NCBI GenBank assembly: GCA_022495005.1
Contig: JAGYXB010000141.1
Coordinates: 124,001 to 188,000 of the forward strand
From: Rhyacophila brunnea
Taxonomy: Eukaryota > Arthropoda > Insecta > Trichoptera > Rhyacophilidae
Direction: 5' to 3'
DNA length: 64,000 bases
Under the pieces are notes generated by a model. It saw only the letters and a program-made list of their open reading frames with translations, had not been told where the DNA came from and made no database searches. Of the stretch, positions 46,541 through 59,588 are shown piece after piece. A program made the translations under genes and the position numbers. The number at the start of each line of letters is the position of its first letter. Position 1 is the first letter of the stretch.

Positions 46541-46920
46541 TAGTATGTATTAATAAAATAGAAACACTTCCGGTTTTAGCATTTCTTCAGAGTTCACAGA
46601 GATTAACACAATCACTGCTAACCTTTTAATTATCACATTTAAATACCATGTTAATTATATCTAATGGCCAATTACTCCAAACGCGTCAGTCGCCACCAAA
46701 TGAGTTCAACAATGAGTATATTATAGTATGTATTAATAAAATAGAAACACTTCCGGTTTTTAGTATTTATTCAGAGTTCACAGAGAAACACAATCACTGC
46801 TAACGTTTTAATTACCTTTTAATTATCACATTTAAATAACATGTTAATTATATCTAATGGCCAATTACTCCAAACGCACCAGTCGCGATGTTAGCACCAA
46901 ATGTGTTAATCAACAATGAC
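46541..46920 (+). repeat. Tandem duplication, 183-bp unit
   Basis: Unit 1 is 46541-46723 and unit 2 starts at 46724. Both begin TAGTATGTATTAATAAAATA, continue GAAACACTTCCGGTTTT and ATCTAATGGCCAATTACTCC, and end with a CACCAAATG...CAACAATGA block. Unit 2 differs by small indels (an extra TTTTAATTACC and about 9 bases near its end). High identity indicates a fairly recent duplication of sequence of unknown function. Confidence 0.9.
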
Positions 46921-47040
46921 AGATAATACTTCAAACGGAACAAGAAAACAGATTAACAAAATAAGATGACTCGCTCAATCAAATAACCAAATGAACTTGC
47001 CAAAGGATTACTTCAGTTCAGGTAGGTATCACATTTGACA

Positions 47041-47216
47041 ACTAGATACCACATTAACCGCCCACGGAACGACCTACAACCCGCCGGATAGACGAGCTCA
47101 TAAAATTCCGTCGATGTACGAGGCAGAAAAAAACTAGAATCCGAGAGGAGTGGAGAGAACTAAGGAGCCCTTCATCAAGCAGTGGATCGACCCCAGCCGA
47201 TGACGATAATGGTATA
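47041..47216 (+). mobile_element. RTE-type LINE remnant, 3' end
   Basis: Broken plus-strand frames give RPTTRRIDELIKFR, then EEWRELRSP, then a QQW/SGS-like end followed by CCGATGACGATAATGG. This is the same tail as in the intact-frame copy at 49683-50001, with frame changes and substitutions. Confidence 0.72.
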
Positions 47217-49670
47217 TACATATAACCTGAAGATGTAGGAAGACGAAAGCCAAGCCGCGAGAATAAATGTCTATGAAATACTACAAAACTCCTAGATTGA
47301 TATATCTACGCAACATCCTATTTAATATATTGTTGCATTTTGACCAGCAGTAAAGCTATTTGTATGCGTAAATGTACATATTATCTGAAGTGCCAGTGGT
47401 GCCACTATATTATAATATATTTCAATAAACCAGCAGCAAGTATGATAGTTATGATAATAATAAGAAACAAACTACAATAATTATTGCAATAAAACTTTCA
47501 TGAATGTAAGAACCTACCCAGTGATTTGAAACAAACCCTAGTTTTTTGTGCCATGTTTGTCGTTCAAGGTTTTTTACCTTTCGAATAATTTTAATTTATT
47601 GTTTTTGCGTGGATGTCGATTTTCGAAATTGAACAACCCGCAAGAGTGGAGTTGCGACAAAAAATATATATGGGCGGCTGTTCATATTACGAAAATATTA
47701 TTTAAAAGAGATCGTATCTACGGCATAATGGGGAGGCAAAAAAAATGAGACCGTCAGAGATAGACGTTGGGAATTTGAAATAAATCTGTGAGGCAAGCGA
47801 TTGCCAACATAGCAAAACGAATTTATAATATTATTCGATAGGTATAAATTAACACAATAGTCCTGAATCCTTTCAACAACTCCCCGGAAAAGTTTCAGCC
47901 AAAACATAAAGCTACATCAGAGGGGGCCATAGTGGCTGGTGCTCGTATATGACTATACTTATAAACATACCACAAACGCGTGAAGTTCGATAGTTTTGAC
48001 AGAAAATATGACGTAGTTATAGCGTCGCCGAGCGAGAGAAAACGGTGCAATTGGCTTAACGATACTTCAATTTACCCTATATAATTCGTGCCCAGGAGAA
48101 GAAATCGCAATCTGCACAATTTCAAGGGTTGTTCTACTATAAGATACTATATATTTAAGATAAAATGCCACCCGTAGGCAGCGTCAAAAGGCCGCCTCAT
48201 TTGTTTATACATTATTTTTTTATCATCCTTGCATGAATCCAATATCTAAGAAATGTGTTGTATGGATACATTACTAACAAAATATCAGACTAATTATTCG
48301 AAAATCTGCACGTGTCGTTTCTGGTTACCAAGTACGTCGAAGGGCAACGGAAGTAAACTAGATATCGCGAACCCGACAAAACCAGTGAGCTGATATAATC
48401 CGAAAATATTATCAGGTGGCAGCGCCACCTGTCAATATTATTGCTGATGCACTCAATAATACTATTTAGTAAACAATATTAATAGCTAAAGAACACATCG
48501 ATTTGAATACGAATGCGTGTGAGCGAAATGCATATAAATAAAGGTGACTAAACAATTAAGTGCAGCGTGCATGATAAGATGCAACGTGGGTGTTATATTT
48601 ACTTATGCGATCGCGCAACAAAGACACAAACAGAGAGACAGTTTATGCGTTACAGACAGACATACAAATCAAGACAAATATATATTATATAATGCCATAA
48701 GAAAACAAAATGATTAATTTGTAAGAATATTTCATTAACGCCGTATATTTTGAAATTAGTTGAGATTTTTTTAATGGTTATTTAATCATTTAATGGAATT
48801 ACTCTTAGCAGAAACAAAAACTCCAGATTTTAATGTTACTGTATAATATATTATACATTCTTTTAGTTCGCTGTTTGGCCGCGGGCCCTGATTTAAGGCC
48901 GACTGCCCAGGACGTTTTATCTTGTAGTCATTATCATATTCGTTGAATATCAATGAACGGGGAGGAGCGAAAAGGAAGGGGGGTCCAAGGCGGGAGCGTG
49001 CGGGGGTCGTATTATTTATGGGACGGCTCCGCCAAATGGGATAAACAGAAAAGTTTTTTCGAGACTGATTACGAATTCCGCTACGAAATGTCGAGATGGG
49101 AGAATAAATAAAATATTTTTAAGATAATGTAAAACGAGCGTTTGTTACGAGGAAAAAAATCGAGGGAAGGCGGCGGGTAATGTGTTTTTGATGTCTCTTT
49201 CTTTTGAGGAAAATTCCGCGATTGAGAAATATAATTCACAAAAGTTTTACGTAAAAAAAAACAAGCATTAAATTTAATAAATCATTTACATAAACCTAAT
49301 GTCTCTGTATTAAAAAGTAATCGCTATTGAGCATTGATGTAATAACAGGATGAAGTGTATTGAAAAATAAAAAAAAATCTTCATAATCTAGACTGCCCTT
49401 AGTACTCATTGTTTATAAACAGATAAATACAGATAAATATCTGATGGCTGACAGTCAAATGCTTTAGTAAAAATAATGAGCTCTACAAACATTGCAATAC
49501 GGGTGATAAGTACCTACATGTTATCATCAGATGTATATTAATTTGATACAATTCGATCAGATGTGTTATGTTATGTGCTACCAGAAGGAAGATTCGTAAT
49601 AAAAACATCAATTATTGTTATTAATTGATCATCAAAGGCTCGCTATCCAACTATTTGAAAATAAAATTCC
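47217..49670. other. No recognisable feature
   Basis: AT-rich with a GC- and purine-richer patch at 48950-49040. Frames at 47548-47907 have no recognisable domain. Confidence 0.4.
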
Positions 49671-50013
49671 AAGAATACTTGTCATCATCAGCCGGGGTCA
49701 ATCCACTGCTGGATGAAGGCCTCCCCAAGCTTTCTCCAACTCTCTCGGTCCTGTGTCGTTCGCTGCCACGTATTTCCGCCGAACTTTACCAGTTCGTCAA
49801 TCCAGCGGCTTTTAGGGCGACCCTGTGGCCGTTTCGTACCCCTTGGGTACCACTGGATGACGGCATTTGTCCAGCGGCCGTCCTTTCGGCGAGCAATGTG
49901 CCCCGCCCATCTCCATTTCAGCTGTTTGGCAGCGTCTATTACATCGCGTACTCTTGTCTTGCTTCCTAACCCATTCGTTCCTCTTACGGTCCTTTCGCGT
50001 GAAGAATACTTGT
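49671..50013 (-). mobile_element. RTE-type LINE tail with 12-bp TSD
   Basis: The body is 49683-50001, flanked by AAGAATACTTGT at 49671-49682 and 50002-50013. On the minus strand the frame reads TRVRDVIDAAKQLKWRWAGH, IARRKDGRWTNAVIQWYPRG, GRPKSRWIDELVKFGGNTWQ, RESWRKLGEAFIQQWIDPG, then a stop. This is the C-terminal ~100 residues of the endonuclease-reverse transcriptase of lepidopteran RTE-like elements. It ends in a short GATGATGA microsatellite tail, as RTE elements do. Extreme 5' truncation (319 bp kept of a roughly 3-kb family) removes all catalytic motifs. The open frame running upstream to 50110 is flanking DNA. Confidence 0.93.
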
Positions 50014-53000
50014 ATCTTACTTTAAACCATGTTTTATGCAGTCTCAAGGTTACTAAAATAGTATCATTTAACGTGGTTATTTGAGAAAAGGAATCTATGA
50101 ATCCACCCAATTACGTGTTTTTTTTTCTTTATCATAATGACTCGTCCTCATCTCTACGGGAACCCAAGAACTTTCGTGTGTTTAGTATTTATAGAAGTGT
50201 CGCTATTTTTTTCGTCATTCGTATGTCGAAATATGCCATGATCCCGGTGCCTAGAATGCATGAAATGAATTAATTGGTTATGACTTACTTGTAATACCTA
50301 CATAATAAAACTGCCAATACCGTATTTTGACTTGACTTCTTCCCAGTTTCCCCTAAAAGATTCGTTAACATGTCTACCTTCCTGGTGAAGATATAGGTAC
50401 CATCACTCGCCCTCATTAAGGAGTGTTTGAGTTATATCACTATCTAAGTACCTGTGTACTTCTATTCCGAATTGTACCAACAACAATAATTATTATAAAC
50501 ATACGTTTATTAAGGATGTTGAAAAATATAAGTATGTATGTATGAAAACAGTACGCTGTACTACAATGACAAAAAACTTAACGAAACTTATAAGTAGATA
50601 AGTACTAAATTACTAATAGAAAAAAGAAGCCTTTGTGTTTTGGTTGAGATAATGATATTGATTCTAGAATAAGATAAAAATTATAAAACAAATTAAATTA
50701 CAGTAGGTACTTAAATACTGTAAGGCCGACAGCAAATAGATAATTTAATTCACTGAAAAAAATGTTTATAAAAGGATTTGACCTGTGTTGCTTTTATAGC
50801 CCAATAACAAAATTAAAAAAAGGCAATAACATTATTTGATTCATAAAATGATAAAGCAGCAAAAAAAGAACACAGTTTAGCATATTAATTCGTACTGCAA
50901 ACATGGAGCGATAAAAATAGCTCACTCGGCAGCTATAAATTCGCTTAAAAAAAGAAGAAAAAAATCGTATTAATTGCGAGCCGCGCTTCGCAGATAAAAT
51001 CTCAAAAAAGCAAATATTTGATGGCTTATGGCGCTTTGGAAACAATAAACATCGCCAATAAATTTAACATCGGCGGCGAATAATAAATATTGTTATTAGC
51101 GAATGAATAAGTAATTCGATCGGGCTATATATATAAAAAAAACGGTGATGTTGCCAACAAACTGCTAAACATGGAAATAATAATATATTATTTTATTCCA
51201 TTTTATTCAATGCGAATTAATTTTTTGCCGAATAAATTATATTCATTATACCTATTGCATAAGGCCTTATTTATATTTTATTATCGCGAAATGAAGACGG
51301 CATGCTGGAACGAAACGAAAGAAGGACTCGCCTTGAATTTTCAATTAGCAAAGCGATATAAATTTAAACGTTATTCGAGTTTTAAGTACGGAAATATTAA
51401 AAAATAATATCTGCCTCGGAGATAATAAAACATTAACAGCGATCGGGGAATTTCATTTATTTTTTATTTTGTGTTTTTTTTATAAATCTCCGGAATGTTT
51501 GACGACAAGTCTGAGGGTTGCCAGACATTGTCAAATAAAAAATAATATTTACACGAAAAATGATTTAAAATATTCATTTTTTATTTTCGTTAAATTTTAC
51601 GTTTTGATTGATGGCGTGCTTAAAGAAGGATGAGAGGAATTTATAAATATACAAGATGTTTAATAAAAACATAATTTCATAGAATAAATATTACAAATAT
51701 AAATTTGTTGTTTTTGACTTGGGAAGAACGTAACGCGCGATTCATTTACAATTGTATTAAATGCCTACTTAAATCAATGTAAGTTTAAATAGGAAATTAA
51801 AAATATTTATAATGATGAAAGTGATAGTATTCTTTATATAACTATTTTTTTTTTTTATATAAATTATGTGAGATTACACAGGGCGTGTAAAAGTATTTAG
51901 TGAAGAACACATTGTCTTGATTCGACAGGACGTCGGAACTAAATTCAAAACATTTCAATTCAGTTCAAATGAGGGTGAATGGACTCAGGGAATCGTTCAC
52001 CGAGATGTGTGGCCAATTGGTTTTTAATACTGATAGAGCGAGGGGAGCGTTCATATGCCACCATAAAAATAGGGTGTTAGTACCCTAAATACTTCAGTTA
52101 CAACTTGTTATTTGTCCATTTTACGGTAAAAATAGGTAAAAATAGGAAACTATGAGGAATAACTGTAATGAACCTATCAAGCCGACCAATAAATATTTTT
52201 AAATCACCGATTATGCTATTAAAAGTTGGCGCTTGCTCTCAACGAACGCCGTCTGATGTCGAATCTGTGGGTATGGGTTGTGTAATTAGATCATTAATTA
52301 GAACGGGGTGAAATGAAAATTTTAAAACAATCTCTCACACGAGCACGTAATTAACAATACTGAATGTCATGGCAAGCCTTATTTAAAATATTTATATGCG
52401 AATTTTAACTGTAGGTACCACCAAGTCTACAAAATAGCATATTTACGCATAACTACGACATTACCTAATACGGGATAATAAATAGATCAATTATTTCTCA
52501 AAAATAATTCAAAGATAATAAGTGTTGGGTATTTACTATTCATTGAATTTTATTTGTCAAAGTGGAACATAAGAAAACACGTATTTATTACTTAAATAAT
52601 CGTTTGTCATTGCGAAATAAAAATAAAATTCAATTTCGACCGGGACACATATACAGAATGGCGACACTAAAAATATTATTTCACTGGTAATTAAAAAAAA
52701 AAAGTATAGGGTACGAAATGTCTTTAGCGGTAAATGGTAGATATAAAAAAACTGCGAAGTCGATTAATATGCCACACAAAAGAATGAGAGGAAAAAATAT
52801 CGGATATCGATTAAGTTTCTACTGTGCTGGTTGGTTTCAATACCAACTTATAATCGAAAACTATATTACGGGGCTAATGTGACTCATATATTTATTGTAT
52901 GCAAGTAAGTACCGACCTCAAAAGCAAAAGTATGTACGTCCAAAGTTTTAATAAGCTAAATATTGCGCGGTCTTTTATTTTTTACATAAAAATGAAAGAG

Positions 53001-54173
53001 AATGTACATTTTTATCTTATAAGAAGATAAAATGTTTGTTATTTATTTGAGGATATTACACAGCGCTTTTAACGTTCAGTATACTTACCTATAGGTACTT
53101 CGAATTGATACAGTAAATATTTTGCGTCGAAAGTAGGTAGTGTCATTTCCCTCCATTTGCGAAAGTGAAAAGATGCTGTCACTTTTATTTTTTTTCGTCT
53201 GGATTCGGGACTTGGAGGTGGACAAATAACACACCGGAATTGTGGTCAGAAACGACGAGTTTTATTTACGTTAATATCTAATAGGTTACTACATTTTATA
53301 TAATTATTTTTACGGATGACGAAATGTATATGTTTACGATTTGGCTGATTGCAGCGTTCTGTCGCTCCAAAACAACGGCCGCTTACGAAGCGATACCAAT
53401 GCGGCGTTGCCAATATGAAATTTTTCCGCCAACCATGTACAACGTTGCCGGTTTATTATTATTTATTTTCGTAATCAACCCTTACTATTTGTCGGCTTGG
53501 TACCGATTAGGGATTCTCCAGTAACCGTAGGTACTACGTTTAGATTAGAGAAAAAAGTTACATATTATTGTTATATTGGAATATAAATTCGTCGATATGG
53601 CCAGTATTCACTTGCCCTACGGAAATGCTACTAGATCGATCAACGCTTTCCCCATGTCCCGATGGTTACGAAACGTCTCAGTACCTAATTAAGATTCTGA
53701 AGTCACTAAGTATAATTCGGACTTCCAGCATTTTGTCTTTGAAGAATTGTTATTTTGGCGTACAAAAAGTCAGTGTACACATTACCAAATAAATTGTATA
53801 CAAAATATGCTAGGGGCCGGCCACAAGATGTCAATCAAAAGGCAATTTATCAAGAAACATTGACACAATGCTGCGGTATCAAAATACATACACTCCGGGC
53901 GCAAAAAAAAAAACAAAACGACTGCTCCTATTTTCAATGACATGTGTTCGAATCAATCAATCACGAACAATCAAACCGATTGCCCCGCAATGTAAAATGG
54001 AACGGATTTATTCAGGGTCGAAATGATTTTGAATTAAATAATTATTATATACGAATTTAAAAGCAACAAAAAATATTAAATGCAAACAAAGATATGAATA
54101 TTACATGAGCTTAAAGAAGAAGTAAATAATTAAAGTTTAAATATTGTAAAATATAAAAATAAATTTAACATAC
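50014..54173. other. No recognisable feature
   Basis: Long AT-rich tract. The frames at 50794-51045, 51171-51407, 53324-53524 and 53568-53940 show no domain, splice signal or repeat boundary that I can support. A poly-T/A run lies near 51848. Confidence 0.4.
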
Positions 54174-54420
54174 CGTCTCTGTTCTGGCAGAACACATTAA
54201 CTGGAAAATACTAGTTTTCAGTAATTTGACTTTGAAGTTGTTAAAATATTTGAAATGGTCTATCATGTGAGTTTATTAATAAGTAATCGTAAAAATGATG
54301 ACTTTAAAATAAAGACTGTTTATTTATTAAGAAGGTTTCCAAACGGTAAAGTTTGAAATAAGGAACATATTGGTATAACTAACTCATTATGTCATTTTTA
54401 CGAATTAGTGTCTTCTGTCA
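54174..54420 (-). mobile_element. MITE, CTGTTCTGGCAGAA family, copy C
   Basis: The left end CGTCTCTGTTCTGGCAGAAC and the interior (GGTCTATCATGTGAGTTTAT, then AAGAAGGTTTCCAAACGG) are the complement of copies A and B, so this copy is inverted relative to them. Its right inverted repeat is eroded (AATTAGTGTCTTCTGTCA). Confidence 0.83.
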
Positions 54421-54455
54421 AATCAAATAAATAAATTTTTGTACTTACTCTAAAA

Positions 54456-54841
54456 TATCGAGTGCTTAAAGTCAGACAACGTTATCTACAAAAAAGTGTT
54501 TTTTTTTTTTTGAGATAACGTTATTTTACATTTACGGCTACATGATAGTCAAACAACCTTATGTCAATCTTTTCTAATTTTTTATTAAATTGTCAGTAAA
54601 GTTTAACGCTAACTACATAAGTTACCCTTGTTTTCATATTTTTTTAAAACTATCCCTATAAATTTTAACATCATCATAAGCAAGATAAATCTACAATACA
54701 CAATAAATTATACAATATTAACATTAGGTTTTAAATAAACATTTCCCTTGTTAAGTTACAAGAATATAAAATAACGATTTTTGGCTCTCCTGTAAAGTTG
54801 CACTTTTGTAGATAGTGTTGTTTGACACTAAGCCCTCGATA
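54456..54841. mobile_element. Tc1/mariner-like MITE with ~42-bp inverted repeats
   Basis: The body is 54458-54839. The left end TCGAGTGCTTAAAGTCAGAC and the complement of the right end, TCGAGGGCTTAGTGTCAAAC, continue into matching AACxxTATCTACAAAAxxGTG. TA dinucleotides at 54456-54457 and 54840-54841 flank it, as expected for a Tc1/mariner-type TA target. The interior is AT-rich and non-coding. Confidence 0.78.
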
Positions 54842-54870
54842 TGTGATCAGGGTTTCGTCTTTTGACATTG

Positions 54871-55555
54871 TTAGAGCGGAATGCAGAAACATCTGTCATA
54901 ACTAAAATTTCCTTAGCACAAAATACTATGCAGAAACATGTCCTTAGTTAATACCATGTTGTCTATGGTTCACTCGTCTTAAAAGCTTCGTTTGTTTTTT
55001 CTATTGAAAATAATACCATATTTAAAAATTCTCTTTCCTATAGTTTAGGTAAATTATTTTGTAATTGTTAAACGACGACAAAAATATGACAACTGCACTT
55101 TATAAATACAATAACTATAAATACATATTCAATATTTAATTATAATACTCTCAGTCATTATACGTGATTTCACAGGCACAAGACATTTTTTTTTGTAACA
55201 TGGTAACACTAGCGTCAAGTGTCATTCTGTCTAGCATCTTGTATTTCTGCGGACTGGCGTATAAAAAGTAAAATAATATTCTGCATGTACATGCCATACA
55301 AATTAACACTATCAGTATCCATATTGAGATAAATAGTTAAATGAATTTGAGTGTATGGACTGTTTTATAGACATGCGAATTTATTTTGACAGCAGCTGTC
55401 AGTGGTAAATGGTAATACACAATACACATTCATAACAAAAGTAATCTATGGTTAAGGATTCCGTAACTCTATAGTCAGTATAGTCTATAGTTAAGTCATC
55501 CTTTTCGGCAACTTATCCTTAAGATCGAAATATTGGATTCTGCATTCCGCTCTTA
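54871..55555. mobile_element. PIF/Harbinger-like MITE with TTA TSD
   Basis: The body is 54874-55552. The left end GAGCGGAATGCAGAA and the complement of the right end, GAGCGGAATGCAGAA, form exact 15-bp inverted repeats. TTA flanks both sides (54871-54873 and 55553-55555). A 3-bp TTA/TAA duplication is typical of PIF/Harbinger elements. There is no transposase frame. A similar lone end, TTCTGCATTGCGCTCTTA, occurs at 59571-59588. Confidence 0.75.
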
Positions 55556-58104
55556 GGCTCTACGCGTACGGTAGGTACGTGTACAACTGCCAAACTACCA
55601 TGTTTATATACTAACAATAACAGGTAATCGCAATAAAATAGGTAAATATTGCAATGAATGAATTGAATGATCTGCTTCCTTAATTGAATCGCTTAATTTA
55701 AGAGGTAAGTAATAATAAATTTGTGTTCACCCTACCCTGCCCGCAGCAATCTCATTCGATTTGTCATATTAATTTGTCATCGCCTCGCCTGGCGAGATGT
55801 AAGCGCAAAATTCTCGCATAATGAGATACATTTTGTGGATCAATGTTGTCAGTGTTAAAATAAAATATATTATTATTTTGTCACGCGGATGGAGAATACT
55901 ATTGACGGCGGATGTTGCCAGTTGGCACCATGTCAGAACACGTTAAACAAGAATAATATTTTAACGACTTCTAAATAATTTTATTAATGTCCGAATGCGT
56001 TACAAAGAAAATATTGAATTGATGTTAATGTCGAATATATTGTGTGTTCTGTCTGACCGCAGTTGAGAAATGTTTACATATTAATAAACTGGCAATTTTT
56101 AATATTTACTTGGAAAATATTTTAAATTAAAATAAAGTCTTTTTCAAATAACACACTGCCATTCATTTTATTTTTATATATTGTAAACATGCGAACTGTT
56201 CGCCCCGATACAAAACCTTTTATTAATCATAAAATCTTCATCAAAGACCTAAGTGGTGAAGATAATTATTAAATCAAAAATCCATTAAAAATGTCATTAA
56301 TAAACGTTCTTTGACTATTACTTTATTACCAGATTAATAAAATAATACTAAGATATATACTAACTTTCGAATTTTACTTAGGTTTTAATATTGATTTTTG
56401 CATATACGATAAGTTGCTAATTCCGTAAGTAACCTTGCTTGGAGTAGGTTACTTACGAATGGATTTCGTGTACAGAAAAGTTGACAACGTCATAAAATAC
56501 TAATTGTGTGTGTATGTTTTGTTAGGTGCCTACGTGGTATAGATATATGTACCATCATAAATAGGCCGGTGTTCGAATTTAGAACTAAGCGAATCTCAGA
56601 ATAAAAACGGACAACTTATAATGGTGGATCTTTTTATTGAACTCAATTATAATGGTTTTAGTTATAGTCGACTGTTCCGAAGATGGGTTTAGCAGCCGTC
56701 AACGTAAATGACTCAATTAAAATAGAATTAACAAAAATAAGTTTGTTTCAAAACCATTACAAGTATTATACATTTTAATTGATGTTACAATGTTTCTTCA
56801 TCAAGGGTTTCACCATAAATGGTATGCATTATTTTTAATTTGTTTGTGGATTTAATGGAAAATTCGAACATAATTGCCGTTTTTACGATGTCAACTTCTC
56901 TTTATAGACTTTTAGGTATTAACTTATTAAATAGTCACTATAATATTGCTACTCATTTTATTAACCTAGGTACTCGTAAAAAACGGCACCACTACACGTT
57001 CGTGTATACTGTATATTGATATGAGGTTGTATCCATTGTAAATGAAATTAAATGCCAAGATGAAGAATAAATGAAATCGACAATGTTTTAAAACGTAAAG
57101 CTTCACAATTTAATGCAACGATACCATATAAAAATAAATAACGACGCAATAGAGTAAAGCGATCAATAGACAGAATAAAATAGTTAACTGCACGCCCATA
57201 AATTTAAAAGCACGTCACTGTCTTTCCAGTTAATAAAAATTTACATCGATTCTATTATTTTATACGCGCCAAGCGCAGTGCCCCATAATAATAATTTATA
57301 TAACATCCCATAACTTCGAAAACGCGCGTTAAATTATTTTATTACTCACGGAGGGAAAGCTTAATTTTATTTCAATTGAAGCATTACGATAAAATATAGT
57401 TACGCTTGGAACTGGTTTAGTTATCTGCAAACAGAAAACGATTGATTTCAATCAATATACATGATATTAATGAATGGCAGGATACTGGGTGTAAAAGTTT
57501 AATGGCTTTGTTTAAGTGGTCCAGTTAAATAGCAATTATTTTATTATCGACAGCTGCAATAATTAATGTATTACATTAATATATATTTCAGTTTCATACT
57601 TTATAGTTTTATACAAAAGTAATATATTATGTAACCGAGGAATTGTATTAAAAAAGAGGTGTCCGGGTGTTCTGCTATTTTCGAAAATTGAACACTTTTA
57701 AGACTAGAAACGTTGCAAACGTGAAAACACCGTTTTAAACAAAGTATTTTTTTATTTTGAAAAACAATAAAATATGCATACACAAAAATACATAAGTAAT
57801 CGAAGGCAAAATAACTATAATACCTATGTGAAGACCACGTATTAAATAAAATTTAGTACCGAAAATTATTCTACCGGCATTGATTAAGTAGATACTAAGT
57901 AGGTAGGTAGTCAATTATATAAAAAACGTAGGTATCTTAGTGGTTTTACATATTATTATATAGAATAGGTTGGATAATAAAGTGAATTTCAATAATTCCG
58001 TATGTGACTATATTACCTATTTTAAAATTACCATTTAAGGGGAGATTAAAAATGCGTGTATGCGAGGCGGATACTAGGCCGAAAAACCACACCCTTGAGT
58101 GCGT
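55556..58104. other. No recognisable feature
   Basis: AT-rich. Frames at 56819-57019 and 57601-57783 have no recognisable domain. Confidence 0.4.
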
Positions 58105-58320
58105 ACGACGATGGCCGAGCGGCTGAAGTGTCGGCCTATAACGTCGTGGGTTTTAATCCTGGGTCTGGCAGAATACACATATTGTTTTTCAATCTGTGTA
58201 TGAGTTAGAGTAGGACCTGGGATAGGTTGAGCAAGTGGCTAATATCCATTTCTCGTAAAAACAGAAACCTCCACTCTGAGCGCCCATGATCTTATTAGAA
58301 TCGGACATGGGTAAAAATGC
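58105..58320 (+). mobile_element. tRNA-derived SINE-like element
   Basis: TGGCCGAGCGG at 58112-58122 is a perfect RNA polymerase III A box of the Leu/Ser tRNA type, and GGTTTTAATCC at 58149-58159 fits 9 of 11 B-box positions. The distance of about 35 bases suits a tRNA-related head. The sequence cannot fold as a full tRNA, since no matching acceptor stem is seen. A non-tRNA body of about 150 bases follows (CCACTCTGAGCGCCCATGAT and so on). No 3' tail or TSD was fixed, and no second copy was recognised in this window. Confidence 0.65.
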
Positions 58321-58689
58321 GGATAAAAGAAACGCTATTTTTATTTGTTTCTTTCATCTGGCATCGACTTCAAAATAATGTTTTAAAAATTGGAACCTAC
58401 ATACGCAGAAAGCCGGTGCGAATTTCAGATTTTTTTATTTTTCTGGAAAATTATATAGTGGTTGGGCCATTTATATTCCCATTCCCATTCCCTATCTCAT
58501 CACCCATCTCATAATCCCCAGTTTTATTGTCACCAGACAATGTATAAGCAATTATGCGTCATGAGAGACCATGTTGCAAAGAGACATGGGGTTGAATCGC
58601 ATTAGCGGACGCGAGCGGGCTTCTAATAACTTTCCGTCGCCTAAGCGATTGACTGAATAGATACAGACTCATTCATAATCTATCATCAT

Positions 58690-58925
58690 CATTCATACAC
58701 CCTCACATATGATCCATAAAACTGTGTCACAAAGTGCGTGAGTGTACGAACCGGGTAACCCAAAACAACGATACCGCCCGAGTGACAGTTGAAACCAGAC
58801 CACGGAGCCATCAAACATCATCACAACGGTCAGTGTCTGGCACTCTGTTCCATCGCCCCCACCCCTAGATCCGACCTCCTCATCTTCCCTTAAAATAATT
58901 ACAGTCCACTTAAAAAGCTCAACCA
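58690..58925. repeat. Dispersed repeat, copy 2 (relative at 18.94 kb)
   Basis: Shares CACGGAGCCATCAAACATCA, GGTCAGTGTCTGG, a C-rich tract and ACAGTCCACTTAAAAAGC in order with 18935-19115. The 77-codon minus-strand frame here lies wholly within the repeat and is probably not a gene. Confidence 0.58.
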
Positions 58926-59570
58926 TATAGGATCATGGAAGAAAAATATGACGAGTGTATACACTATACGTATTATAATGTTCGATCACGTTGATCTTAA
59001 GGCATTGTTATAACGGCATCACATCATTTTGGGTTGTAATTAAGGCGAAACCGCGGATGTGGCACCGCAAAGTTCAACTCGATGGCCTGTGTCCGACAAC
59101 GTGCGGTGACTTTATGACGATACGAGTTGCGAGGGCAGGGGTGGGTTATAACAACCCCTATTCAAACAAACAATGCGATATCGAAGGCGGTAAACCCTTC
59201 TTCATCGGCGTGCTAATACGATACGAACACGGGGAATAAATATTTAATATAAATGTACACTCCTCGGAAACGCTTTTAGTAAGATTATTATACTTATTTC
59301 GCTTAGTTTAATATTAATCAGGACCGGTTTCGTCCGCTTCCAAGAGAAAGAACAATCTGGATTAAATTGGCAACAAACACCGTCGTTGCTAATTTAGCTT
59401 AACTTAGGCGTGTCCTGACCGTATTTAAAATGGTTTCATTTTCCCGTAGATTTACTACCTGTAATATAATGTAGTATTATGTATTGATACTGCAGGCGAT
59501 GTAATACATGTTGCCGATATTGGTTTCTTAAAGGTGCGTATGTTATGGACATATCGCGCATAAGTATGAT
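58926..59570. other. Unassigned
   Basis: The 82-codon frame at 58991-59239 is locally GC-richer but matches no known family. Near 59330 the words GGTTTCGTCCGC and AGAGAAAG faintly recall the loop of hairpin copy 1 (TGATTTCGTCCGCCTC), too short to assign. Confidence 0.35.
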
Positions 59571-59588
59571 TCTGCATTGCGCTCTTAG
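59571..59588. mobile_element. Lone end of the PIF/Harbinger-like family
   Basis: TTCTGCATTGCGCTCTTA matches the right end of the element at 54874-55552 plus its TTA target with one mismatch. A partner end was not found. Confidence 0.4.

Noticed and set aside
53940..53960. tRNA gene or SINE B box (GTTCGAATC)
   Set aside because: No A box or foldable tRNA around it; a short chance match in AT-rich DNA.
58693..58926. 77-codon minus-strand gene
   Set aside because: The whole frame lies in a dispersed repeat that has a diverged relative at 18.94 kb.
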